This document shows, one piece after another, positions 1-6,623 of a DNA stretch of 48,168 nt. The notes beneath the pieces are model-generated. The model ran no database searches and was not told the DNA's origin. It saw nothing but the letters and a program-made list of their open reading frames with translations. The position numbers were made by a program, and so were the translations under genes. Numbering within the stretch: position 1 is the stretch's first letter; every line of letters begins with the position of its first letter. Origin of the DNA: Christensenellaceae bacterium (GTDB lineage Bacteria > Bacillota > Clostridia > Christensenellales > UBA1242). Location of the stretch: positions 1 to 48,168 of the forward strand of contig JAISHI010000007.1 of NCBI GenBank assembly GCA_031262595.1. Reading direction: 5' to 3'.

Positions 1-885
1 AAAAAAGTAATTAAAAGATACTCGGCGAAAAAGGCGCAGAGTAATTACGAAAACAATAAAATGCGGTGCGGCGCGAAATACAAGTTCATACAAGATAGTA
101 AGTGGTTAGAGTATATAGAAAAGTGTGTGAAGTTGGGTGAGAGCCCTGGCTCCGCCATCGGGCGAATCGAAACCGAGGGGTTGCAATTTGGGGTTGATAT
201 AACCGAGCGAACATTCTACAATTATGTCGAGCGCGGGATTTCGAACATAACTCCGTTTGACTTAAGATTTAAGTTGCGAAGAAGAGCGCCAAAACACAAA
301 AAAATAAGGGAAAATAAGCGAAAATTGGGCAAAAGTATTGAAGAAAGACCAGAAAACATTAACTCTCGCGCCGAGTTCGGGCATTGGGAGGGCGACAGTG
401 TTGTAGACAAAAATGACAACGCGATACTTGTTTTGGTTGAACGAAAAAGCCGGAAATGCGTGTTATATAAATTGCCAAAACACGACAGCAATACTGTTTT
501 AGAAAAGATGAAAATTTTTCTTAAAGAATACAAACCAAAGAGTTTAACAATGGATAACGGCAGCGAGTTTCACAGGGTTCCGCAACTAGAAAACGAAGAC
601 TTTATTTGCTATTTCACTCACCCATATAGTTCGTTCGAGAAAGGCTCAGTCGAAAACCTAAACGGAATTATTCGAAGATACATACCCAAAGGCAGCGACA
701 TATCGAAACTTACTGAGGAAGATGTAAAGCGAGTTGAGATGCAAGTCAACGATATGCCGCGCAAAATCCACGGATATTATACGAGCGAAGAAATGTATCA
801 AAGCTTGACAAAGAACGAGCCACCAACTATCTTAAAAAAGCATTTAGATAACGTCATTTTTTTAACGCAAAAAATGTGCATTTAA
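1..885 (+). CDS. IS30-family transposase, 5' end outside the window
   Basis: The reading frame is open from base 1 through the ATG at 61 to the stop, so the true start lies to the left and only the C-terminal ~294 residues are seen. The residues before that ATG (YSAKKAQ...) match the conserved region upstream of the catalytic core in IS30 transposases. The DDE residues are visible: D in GHWEGDSVVD, D in LTMDNGSEF, and E in KGSVENLNGIIRRY, the usual IS30 spacing. The enzyme would cut and join the ends of its own element. The right inverted repeat should lie near 865-900, but without the left end I cannot define it. Family assignment is confident; whether the element is intact cannot be judged here. 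Confidence 0.9.
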   Translation, partial: KKVIKRYSAKKAQSNYENNKMRCGAKYKFIQDSKWLEYIEKCVKLGESPGSAIGRIETEGLQFGVDITERTFYNYVERGISNITPFDLRFKLRRRAPKHKKIRENKRKLGKSIEERPENINSRAEFGHWEGDSVVDKNDNAILVLVERKSRKCVLYKLPKHDSNTVLEKMKIFLKEYKPKSLTMDNGSEFHRVPQLENEDFICYFTHPYSSFEKGSVENLNGIIRRYIPKGSDISKLTEEDVKRVEMQVNDMPRKIHGYYTSEEMYQSLTKNEPPTILKKHLDNVIFLTQKMCI

Positions 886-916
886 TTTTTCGCTACGCGG
901 AGCGTGTTTGCTACGC

Positions 917-945
917 TTGCCTATTTAAAATAAATGCGTTATTTT
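917..945 (+). promoter_or_regulatory. trpS promoter, leaderless spacing
   Basis: TTGCCT (917-922), 17-base spacer, TATTTT (940-945), then six bases to the ATG at 952. The transcript would start at or next to the start codon. This supports 952 rather than the upstream in-frame ATG at 934, which lies inside the promoter spacer. Confidence 0.55.
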
Positions 946-951
946 AGTTTT

Positions 952-1986
952 ATGAAAAAGATTATTTTGACTGGCGACCGCCCGACAGGGAATTTGCATC
1001 TCGGGCATTTTGTTGGCAGCCTTAAAAACCGTATAGAATTATCAAAAGATGAAAACAACCAAGTCTTTGTTATGATTGCCGACCTTCAAGCCCTAACCGA
1101 CAACGCGCATAACGCAGTTAAGGTTAAGAATCATGTCGAAGAGGTTATGATTGACTATCTCTCGGCGGGTTTAGACCCCGAGAAAATCGTGTTTTTCTTG
1201 CAATCGCGTATCCCCGCGCTTTTTGAATTGCCGATGTTTTACTCGAATATCGTTTCGCAAAGTCGCCTCGAACGCAACCCAACCGTTAAGGCCGAGATGA
1301 CGCAAAAAGGCTACGGGCGCGACGTTCCCGTTGGGTTTGTGAACTATCCAATCTCCCAAGCCGGCGACATAACCGCGTTCGGCGCGAACCTTGTGCCTGT
1401 TGGTGCGGACCAAGCGCCGCTTATCGAACAAACGCGCGAGATTGTCCAATCGTTTAACCGAATTTACGGCGAAGTTCTAACGCTCCCCGAAGCGGTTATC
1501 CCGAAAGGCGACGGCGCGCGGCTCGTTGGGACTGACGGCGGCGCGAAGATGAGCAAGAGCCTCGGGAATTGCATCTATCTTAAAGACGACGAGAAAACAC
1601 TTCACGATAAGGTTTTTAATATGTATACCGACCCAAATCATATCCACGTTGAGGATAAAGGGCAAGTTAAGGGCAACGTCGTTTTTACGTATCTTGATAT
1701 TTTTTCGAGCCCAGCGGATTTCGCCGAATTTTTACCCGAATATAAAAACCTTGACGAGTTAAAGGCGCACTACAAGCGCGGGGGCTTAGGCGACGTTAAG
1801 ATTAAGAACTTTTTATTTAAGATTTTAAATAAGTTATTAGCGCCGATGCGCGAGAAGAGGGCGTTTTATGAGAAAAATATAAATCTCGTCCGCGAATATT
1901 TAAAAAAGGGAACGGCGACGGCGAATAAAGTCGCGGGCGAAACACTCGAAAAAGTTCGGCGCGCGATAGGGTTATACGAATTATGA
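952..1986 (+). CDS. trpS: Tryptophanyl-tRNA synthetase
   Basis: Class I aminoacyl-tRNA synthetase that charges tRNA-Trp in the cytoplasm. The N-terminus has the TGDRPTGNLHLGHFVGS stretch, carrying the HIGH-type signature as HLGH, and the KMSKS loop appears as GGAKMSKSLGN. The 344-residue length is normal for bacterial TrpRS. I chose ATG 952 (MKKIILTG) because family proteins begin here and because a promoter ends six bases upstream; the ATG at 934 adds six atypical residues and has no ribosome binding site. The stop overlaps the start of smpB by four bases (ATGA), so the two are translationally coupled. Confidence 0.95.
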   Translation: MKKIILTGDRPTGNLHLGHFVGSLKNRIELSKDENNQVFVMIADLQALTDNAHNAVKVKNHVEEVMIDYLSAGLDPEKIVFFLQSRIPALFELPMFYSNIVSQSRLERNPTVKAEMTQKGYGRDVPVGFVNYPISQAGDITAFGANLVPVGADQAPLIEQTREIVQSFNRIYGEVLTLPEAVIPKGDGARLVGTDGGAKMSKSLGNCIYLKDDEKTLHDKVFNMYTDPNHIHVEDKGQVKGNVVFTYLDIFSSPADFAEFLPEYKNLDELKAHYKRGGLGDVKIKNFLFKILNKLLAPMREKRAFYEKNINLVREYLKKGTATANKVAGETLEKVRRAIGLYEL

Positions 1987-2453
1987 AAATAATTGCGACA
2001 AACAAAAAAGCCCATTTCGAATATACGATTTTGGATACTTACGAGGCGGGAATCGCGCTCGAGGGTTGGGAGGTTAAGTCTGCGCGGGCAGGCAACGTTT
2101 CGCTCGCCGAGAGTTTCGTCCTCGTGCGAATCGAAAAATCTAGCGGCGCGATGAGTGTTATACTTAAAAACGCGCATATCGCCGGGTATCCTTACGCGAC
2201 GATAACCCAGCAAAACGAACGCCGCGATCGCGCGCTTCTTTTGTCGTCCGCAGAAATCCAAAAAATCGCGAACGCGGTTCAAATAAAGGGGCAAACTGCA
2301 ATCATAACGAAAATCTATCTTAATAATCGCGGTTTAATAAAGGCTGAACTCGCTGTCGCGAAGGGCAAGCATACCTACGACAAAAAAGAAACGATAAAAC
2401 AGCGCGACATCGAACGCGAAACCGCGCGAACGCTAAAGAACTTAAACAAATAA
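1983..2453 (+). CDS. smpB: SsrA-binding protein SmpB
   Basis: 156 residues, full length. SmpB binds tmRNA and the stalled ribosome during trans-translation. The N-terminal NKKAHFEYTILDTYEAGIAL, the GWEVKSARAG element and the basic C-terminal tail are characteristic. It overlaps trpS by four bases and has no separate ribosome binding site, so it is probably made by coupled translation. I looked for tmRNA downstream, where it often lies, and found no such gene. Confidence 0.95.
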   Translation: MKIIATNKKAHFEYTILDTYEAGIALEGWEVKSARAGNVSLAESFVLVRIEKSSGAMSVILKNAHIAGYPYATITQQNERRDRALLLSSAEIQKIANAVQIKGQTAIITKIYLNNRGLIKAELAVAKGKHTYDKKETIKQRDIERETARTLKNLNK

Positions 2454-2480
2454 AAACGCTGAGCGGGCGTTTAGCTTTTT
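2454..2480 (+). terminator. Probable terminator of trpS-smpB
   Basis: AAACGC (2454-2459) pairs with GCGTTT (2467-2472) and is followed shortly by five T (2476-2480). The stem is short, so confidence is moderate. Confidence 0.5.
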
Positions 2481-2491
2481 GGGTTTGGGTA

Positions 2492-2522
2492 TTGATTTCT
2501 TATGTGGAGAATAGTATTCTCC
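2492..2522 (+). promoter_or_regulatory. Promoter with overlapping 17-bp palindrome
   Basis: TTGATT (2492-2497), 17-base spacer, TATTCT (2515-2520). A perfect 17-base palindrome, GGAGAATA-G-TATTCTCC (2506-2522), covers the -10 box. This is the geometry of a repressor operator for the 340-residue protein downstream. The same bases can take part in RNA hairpins if transcription starts further upstream. Confidence 0.45.
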
Positions 2523-2540
2523 TTTATATAAAAAGGAGAA
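2517..2540 (+). promoter_or_regulatory. Possible SD-sequestering hairpin
   Basis: TTCTCCTTT (2517-2525) is perfectly complementary to AAAGGAGAA (2532-2540), which contains the AAGGAG ribosome binding site of the gene starting at 2545. If both arms are transcribed, the site would be hidden in a 9-bp stem. The upstream copy GGAGAAT (2506-2512) competes for the same left arm. Confidence 0.35.
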
Positions 2541-2544
2541 AAAC

Positions 2545-3567
2545 ATGGGAAAAGAAAAGCCGATGATTATTCCAACGCAAAGGACAGAAGAGCAAAAACG
2601 ACAATATAAAAATTGGGACAATCGTGTAAGAATTTACAATAAAATCGCCGAAACTGAAAACACAAACGCAATCATAGCGGAGTCGCTTTCTAAGAGTGGG
2701 AGTATATCTGAAAAAGATTATTTGGATATGCAAAATAAAATTAAAGAGAGATTGAGGGTAGCAAAAGCGGATTTAGGGGACTATGATCCTGCGGGAATTT
2801 ATAACAAAATCGTCAAAACTGAAAATGCAAACGTCAATGACGCAAGAGCGCTTCGTGCGAGTGGGCTCATGTCGGAAGAAGAGTGTTCGCGTATTGAAAA
2901 CGAAGCGGCAGAAAAAATTGAGTCGGCAAAAGTTCGGTTGAAGGAACAAGAGGATGCGCAAGCCCGCGATGATGAATTTAACAAAGAACTTGACGAGAAA
3001 TTTAATAAAGAAAACGAAGAAATGTTAGCTGCGCGCCGAGAAGAGTTTAAAAATAATAAAGAAAACGAACTGCATATAAACGAGATTAAGCAAATTTTAG
3101 ATAACTTCAATAAAATACGCGAACGAATGACAAAGCCTTGGAATTTGAACGAAAAAAAGACGCTTAGAATTAGCGGCGGGGAGCATGGGTCTGAAGATGG
3201 GATGTTTGCATTCGAGTCAGCCATAGGTAGTGGAAAAAAATGGGAGGCTATTTTTGCAAAATATCACAATAATCAACAATATCAGGGTTTTGGTATTAAA
3301 GGTTGGAGCGATGATCTTGGATATGAAGTTAGTATGCCTTGGGATTGGTTTAATATTGGCGATTTTGTCAACCTCGATGAAATTGCAATAGCCGAGGTTG
3401 CGGCCCTTGAGGAAAAATGTTTAGAGCGATTAAGAATAATGAATAAAAATATAGAGAAGGCTATGGGTGTGTTGCCAGAAAAAGAACCTGGCAAGCTTAG
3501 AAAACTAGGACTATCGATAGGGCGATCGACAGGAGTATGGCCTAAAGATTTAACGATAGAAAAATAA
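2545..3567 (+). CDS. Uncharacterised cytoplasmic protein with internal duplication
   Basis: 340 residues, family not recognised. There is no signal peptide or membrane segment. An internal repeat is visible: IYNKIAETENTNA followed by SLSKSGSISEKDY near residues 30-75, and IYNKIVKTENANV followed by ALRASGLMSEEEC near residues 86-130. A charged, probably coiled-coil stretch (about 130-190) follows, then a C-terminal domain with tryptophans and the helix LERLRIMNKNIEKAM. Translation starts at the ATG after AAGGAG. The gene has its own palindrome-covered promoter and a strong terminator, so it is a single-gene unit. The C-terminal part weakly resembles the protein at 43190-43882 (FNKI near the start, LRIM near the end). 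Confidence 0.75.
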   Translation: MGKEKPMIIPTQRTEEQKRQYKNWDNRVRIYNKIAETENTNAIIAESLSKSGSISEKDYLDMQNKIKERLRVAKADLGDYDPAGIYNKIVKTENANVNDARALRASGLMSEEECSRIENEAAEKIESAKVRLKEQEDAQARDDEFNKELDEKFNKENEEMLAARREEFKNNKENELHINEIKQILDNFNKIRERMTKPWNLNEKKTLRISGGEHGSEDGMFAFESAIGSGKKWEAIFAKYHNNQQYQGFGIKGWSDDLGYEVSMPWDWFNIGDFVNLDEIAIAEVAALEEKCLERLRIMNKNIEKAMGVLPEKEPGKLRKLGLSIGRSTGVWPKDLTIEK

Positions 3568-3579
3568 TCCTCGCATTAC

Positions 3580-3605
3580 AAAAAGCAGGCGCTCGCCTGC
3601 TTTTT
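3580..3605. terminator. Bidirectional terminator
   Basis: AAAAAGCAGGC (3580-3590), loop GCTC, GCCTGCTTTTT (3595-3605). It is symmetrical, with T-runs on both strands, and sits between the convergent genes ending at 3567 and 3607. Confidence 0.9.
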
Positions 3606-3606
3606 G

Positions 3607-4167
3607 TTAGTTTTTTAGATACTTAACGACTTCTTCGGGCGTTTTCGCGACGGAAAAGAGCAATTTCGCGTCTGTTTTGTATGGGCTGCCGCCGTGGCCG
3701 ATTGAGGTAAAGCCGTTTTCGTTAACGAGATCGAACCAAGCGAGTTGTCCGTCGTAAAAACCTTTATAGTTAAAGAGAATAATTTTCGCGTCGTGTTCGC
3801 GGGCGCGTTTCGTTTCGACGGCGGTCCAAAACTCATAAATCGTGCCGATTCCGCCGGGGATGACGATAACCGCGTCGCTCATAGAAAGCATTTTGCGCGT
3901 TCGTTCGTCGATAAGGTCGGTCAGGACGACATTCTCTACCGTCATGATTTTAAGGTCGTCCTCATAAGCCTTAGGCAAAACGAGCGTATCCTTCCTCCCG
4001 TTCGCGACGAACTTTCCGCGGATTTTTGCGAGAGGCCCGTGTGCGTTTCCGCCCCAAATAAGTTCGATGTCGCCCTCCTTCGTTAAAATATCGCCCAAAC
4101 CTTCCGCGAAAGACATATACTTAGGGTTTGTGTTGGGGTTAGTCCCCCCAAAAATACCTACGCGCAT
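3607..4167 (-). CDS. LOG-family protein (Rossmann-fold, lysine-decarboxylase-like)
   Basis: 186 residues. The N-terminus MRVGIFGGTNPN and the motif PGGIGTIYEFW (a PGGxGTxxE signature) place it in the LOG/TIGR00725-type family. Some members are cytokinin-riboside phosphoribohydrolases; others are nucleotide-binding proteins of unknown role. GGNAHGPL near residue 40 fits the usual second glycine-rich loop. A ribosome binding site, AAAAGGAG, lies eight bases before the ATG. The gene is alone on its strand between terminators. Substrate cannot be inferred from sequence. Confidence 0.75.
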   Translation of the reverse strand: MRVGIFGGTNPNTNPKYMSFAEGLGDILTKEGDIELIWGGNAHGPLAKIRGKFVANGRKDTLVLPKAYEDDLKIMTVENVVLTDLIDERTRKMLSMSDAVIVIPGGIGTIYEFWTAVETKRAREHDAKIILFNYKGFYDGQLAWFDLVNENGFTSIGHGGSPYKTDAKLLFSVAKTPEEVVKYLKN

Positions 4168-4217
4168 GTTAAACTCCTTTTCTTTATATATTTATTTAGA
4201 TTTCCCTATTAGATTTC

Positions 4218-4907
4218 CTATTTTATCGCGAAATATTTCATGCAAAAATCGAGATAGCCTTCTAGCGTTTTAATTTTTAACAACTCTTTTTTATTTGCGC
4301 TGTAGGCGGGCAGGTTTAACTCGCGCTGTTCAAGAGTTTCAAGCATCTCTTCAAACCCGCGCCTAATTTCGGCGTCGATTTCGGCAATTTTCGCGTTTTC
4401 GGCCTCGATTTTTTCGCGTTTTTTTGCGTCAAGCCCAGTCGGGTCTTTTATCATGCGCTTTAAGGCTTGCGTTATGAATTGGGCATGCAGCAAAACGCTC
4501 GCGGTTGCGGCAATTCGCGGAAAAACTTGGGCGAGTGCGCCGTTATAAACTGGGATTTTGGCGTTTTGTTCGTCGAGTAAGATTTTTTGTAAGGCCTCCC
4601 ATTCGATTTGCATCCCAACAAGCGAACTTTCATAAATATCTTTCGTCGCAACGAGTTTCTCGAAAAAGTCGGCTTGGCTTATCTTGTTTTTGGACGCGGC
4701 GGGGCTTTCGATTGGGGCAGGGCTAGTAGGCGCGACGTCATCAAAATCCAAATCGTTTTGCGCGCTACCGTCATTTTCGTCGGCGGTCGCGTAAACCCCT
4801 CTATTATAGTTGATAAAATCGTTGGTTTCGGCTAATAACTTTTCGGCATCGATAAGGTCGATACGTTCAAACAGCGAATACTTCGAAATGTAAGGGATTT
4901 TAACCAT
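4218..4907 (-). CDS. Uncharacterised helical protein
   Basis: 229 residues from the ATG at 4907; the preceding in-frame TTG at 4910 is less likely. No recognised domain. The middle (about 55-75) is a low-complexity linker rich in Asp, Ala, Pro and Ser, separating a short N-terminal part from a helical C-terminal half rich in Glu, Ala and Lys (KREKIEAENAKIAEIDAEIR) that is probably coiled coil. No signal peptide or membrane segment. The start codon has no Shine-Dalgarno and sits seven bases after a TTGCAA-18-TATAAT promoter, suggesting a leaderless mRNA. Confidence 0.65.
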   Translation of the reverse strand: MVKIPYISKYSLFERIDLIDAEKLLAETNDFINYNRGVYATADENDGSAQNDLDFDDVAPTSPAPIESPAASKNKISQADFFEKLVATKDIYESSLVGMQIEWEALQKILLDEQNAKIPVYNGALAQVFPRIAATASVLLHAQFITQALKRMIKDPTGLDAKKREKIEAENAKIAEIDAEIRRGFEEMLETLEQRELNLPAYSANKKELLKIKTLEGYLDFCMKYFAIK

Positions 4908-4914
4908 CAAACTT

Positions 4915-4944
4915 ATTATATATCAAACCAAAAAAATATTGCAA
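4915..4944 (-). promoter_or_regulatory. Promoter of the 4907 gene, leaderless spacing
   Basis: On the minus strand: TTGCAA (4944-4939), 18-base spacer, TATAAT (4920-4915), then seven bases to the ATG at 4907. Confidence 0.65.
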
Positions 4945-5009
4945 ACTAAAAATTATTTTGTCGAAACGCCCCGCGGGTGGCTTTGTGCGCGTTGCCCGCG
5001 ATAAAAAAC

Positions 5010-5038
5010 TTGCAAAAATTGGGCGCGGGCGTCATAAT
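5010..5038 (+). promoter_or_regulatory. Promoter of the PlsC-Nudix gene, leaderless spacing
   Basis: TTGCAA (5010-5015), 17-base spacer, CATAAT (5033-5038), then six bases to the ATG at 5045. There is no ribosome binding site. Confidence 0.6.
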
Positions 5039-5044
5039 ATTATT

Positions 5045-6151
5045 ATGAAGATGCGGCATTTTAGGAGATTTGCGAAGATTTTTTTAGCGCCATTATTTAG
5101 GTTGGTTTGTTGGTTTAAAGTCAAGAATAAGAAGGTTTTAAAAACTTTAAAGGGCAGGCCGATTGTTTTTTGTTGCACCCACCAATCAAACCTCGATGTT
5201 CCCGTTATGTTTTGCGCGCTGAATAGTAAAATCCTCGCTTTTTGGGCGAAGAGTTCGCTTTTAAAACCGAATGCGTTGGGTTGGGCGTTAAGGCACCTAG
5301 GCGCGATTGAGGTTAACCCGAAAAACGAACTCGCGCTCATGAAAGACAGCATCAAACATCTTAAAGAGGGCGGCTCTCTCATCGTTTTTCCGACGGGGCA
5401 TCGCAGTTTTTCCGCTGAGGACAGCCTCGCAATCCAAAACGGCGCGCTCGCGGTATCGGCGCGAACAAATGCCACGATAATTCCCGTTGTTTTTAATAAA
5501 AAGCCGAAACTTTTTTCGATGACGACGCTTAAATTCGGAGAACCGATTTTTACCGACGAGTTTAAGGATAAAAAAGCAACGAAAGACGATATTTCCGCGC
5601 TAGGCGCGAAATTACAAGCGCAAATCGAAGAGATGAAGAAAGATTTCGTTAAAATTCCGCGCAAAAAGAAATGGCAAAAAATTGACCCAGTTATGGTTAG
5701 AATGCTTTTAATTAAGGATAACAAAATCGCGCTCATGAAACGCAACAAAGGCGCGGACGACTATTACGTTTTTATCGGAGGACATATCGACGAGGGCGAG
5801 GGCGTTCGCGAGGCGCTTATCCGCGAAGCCAAAGAGGAATGCGATCTCGACGTTAACCCGACGCGCGAACTTTATCGTTATAAATGGCGAAAACCGCAAA
5901 ATAAATGGAGCGTAGGCATGCAAAGTTTTTGGCTTTGCGATTATATCAGCGGAGAAATTTCGAAAACCGACGCGGAAGAATACACCCAGCGCGACGAGAG
6001 TAGCGGAACTTATGAGCCGGTTTGGGTCGATGTCGCGGAACTTAAAAACCTCGACCTTAGACCGAAATGCATAAAATCTGCGCTTATAAAAGATTACGAG
6101 AAAACGCATGGCAGGCTTTCCATGCCGTCGAAGTTTATTAAAGACAAGTAA
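5045..6151 (+). CDS. Fusion of PlsC-type acyltransferase and Nudix hydrolase
   Basis: 368 residues from ATG 5045; the longer frame from 4958 adds 29 residues that overlap the promoter. Residues ~1-200 are a 1-acyl-glycerol-3-phosphate acyltransferase-like domain: HQSNLD (46-51) is the HX4D catalytic motif, and FPTGHRS (115-121) stands where FPEGxRS is expected, with Glu replaced by Thr. Residues ~215-340 form a Nudix domain with the box GGHIDEGEGVREALIREAKEECDL, in which the usual last Gly is Cys. The first half would act at the membrane surface in phospholipid synthesis; the second hydrolyses an X-linked nucleoside diphosphate. The fusion is unusual and neither substrate is known. It ends at a bidirectional terminator. 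Confidence 0.85.
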   Translation: MKMRHFRRFAKIFLAPLFRLVCWFKVKNKKVLKTLKGRPIVFCCTHQSNLDVPVMFCALNSKILAFWAKSSLLKPNALGWALRHLGAIEVNPKNELALMKDSIKHLKEGGSLIVFPTGHRSFSAEDSLAIQNGALAVSARTNATIIPVVFNKKPKLFSMTTLKFGEPIFTDEFKDKKATKDDISALGAKLQAQIEEMKKDFVKIPRKKKWQKIDPVMVRMLLIKDNKIALMKRNKGADDYYVFIGGHIDEGEGVREALIREAKEECDLDVNPTRELYRYKWRKPQNKWSVGMQSFWLCDYISGEISKTDAEEYTQRDESSGTYEPVWVDVAELKNLDLRPKCIKSALIKDYEKTHGRLSMPSKFIKDK

Positions 6152-6152
6152 A

Positions 6153-6173
6153 AAAAGGGCATATCGCCCTTTT
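6153..6173. terminator. Bidirectional terminator
   Basis: AAAAGGGC (6153-6160), loop ATATC, GCCCTTTT (6166-6173), between convergent genes. It also covers the stop codon of the minus-strand gene at 6172. Confidence 0.85.
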
Positions 6174-6582
6174 AGCGTTTAAGTTTTTTAGCGAAGAGCC
6201 TATTTTTAATTTTCGATTCGGGCTTTTTCTTTGGAGCCGAAACAAGCGGAACTGCCGGTTTCGCCGAAGTTTCTTTCGCCATTACTGCCTTCGCTGAATT
6301 TGCGATCGTCAGTTGCTTTCCCCGCGCGATTTGTTCGAGCTCTGCGATTGCTGCGGCGTTTTGCGCTTCGAGCTCGGATATCATTTTATTAACTTCCTCG
6401 CGCCTCGCTTTTCGCGCCTGTTCTTCTTCGGGCGATAATTTTTTCGCGGCGTTTTCCGCGCGCGCCGCTTTAATAGCTGGGTCGGATATGATTTTATCCG
6501 TAAGCGCCCCGAAATATTCTCGCGTTTTATCAACTAATTTAAGCGTTTCTTGCGCCTTTGCGCGTGTTATTTTAATTGCCAT
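6172..6582 (-). CDS. Small Ala/Lys/Glu-rich uncharacterised protein
   Basis: 136 residues, no recognised family. It is almost wholly helical and charged, with a likely coiled coil at about 40-90 (SPEEEQARKARREEVNKMI) and a basic, proline-containing tail (about 105-136) ending KKLKR. No signal peptide. It lies 41 bases downstream of the large coiled-coil protein on the same strand, with GGGGGAAAGAAA ahead of its ATG as a weak ribosome binding site. The two may form one unit. Basic tails of this kind often bind nucleic acid, but that is only a possibility here. Confidence 0.6.
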   Translation of the reverse strand: MAIKITRAKAQETLKLVDKTREYFGALTDKIISDPAIKAARAENAAKKLSPEEEQARKARREEVNKMISELEAQNAAAIAELEQIARGKQLTIANSAKAVMAKETSAKPAVPLVSAPKKKPESKIKNRLFAKKLKR

Positions 6583-6623
6583 TTTCTTTCCCCCAATGTT
6601 TTGTTTATAAATTTGATTAACTA

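Noticed and set aside
886-933. Right inverted repeat of the IS30-type element
   Set aside because: Short complementary words such as CGCT/AGCG are present, but without the left end no terminal repeat can be verified.
934-951. Upstream ATG as the trpS start
   Set aside because: It lies inside the promoter spacer, has no ribosome binding site, and adds residues not seen in the family.
2454-2544. tmRNA gene next to smpB
   Set aside because: The interval is too short and lacks the tRNA-like ends and tag reading frame; it holds a terminator and a promoter.
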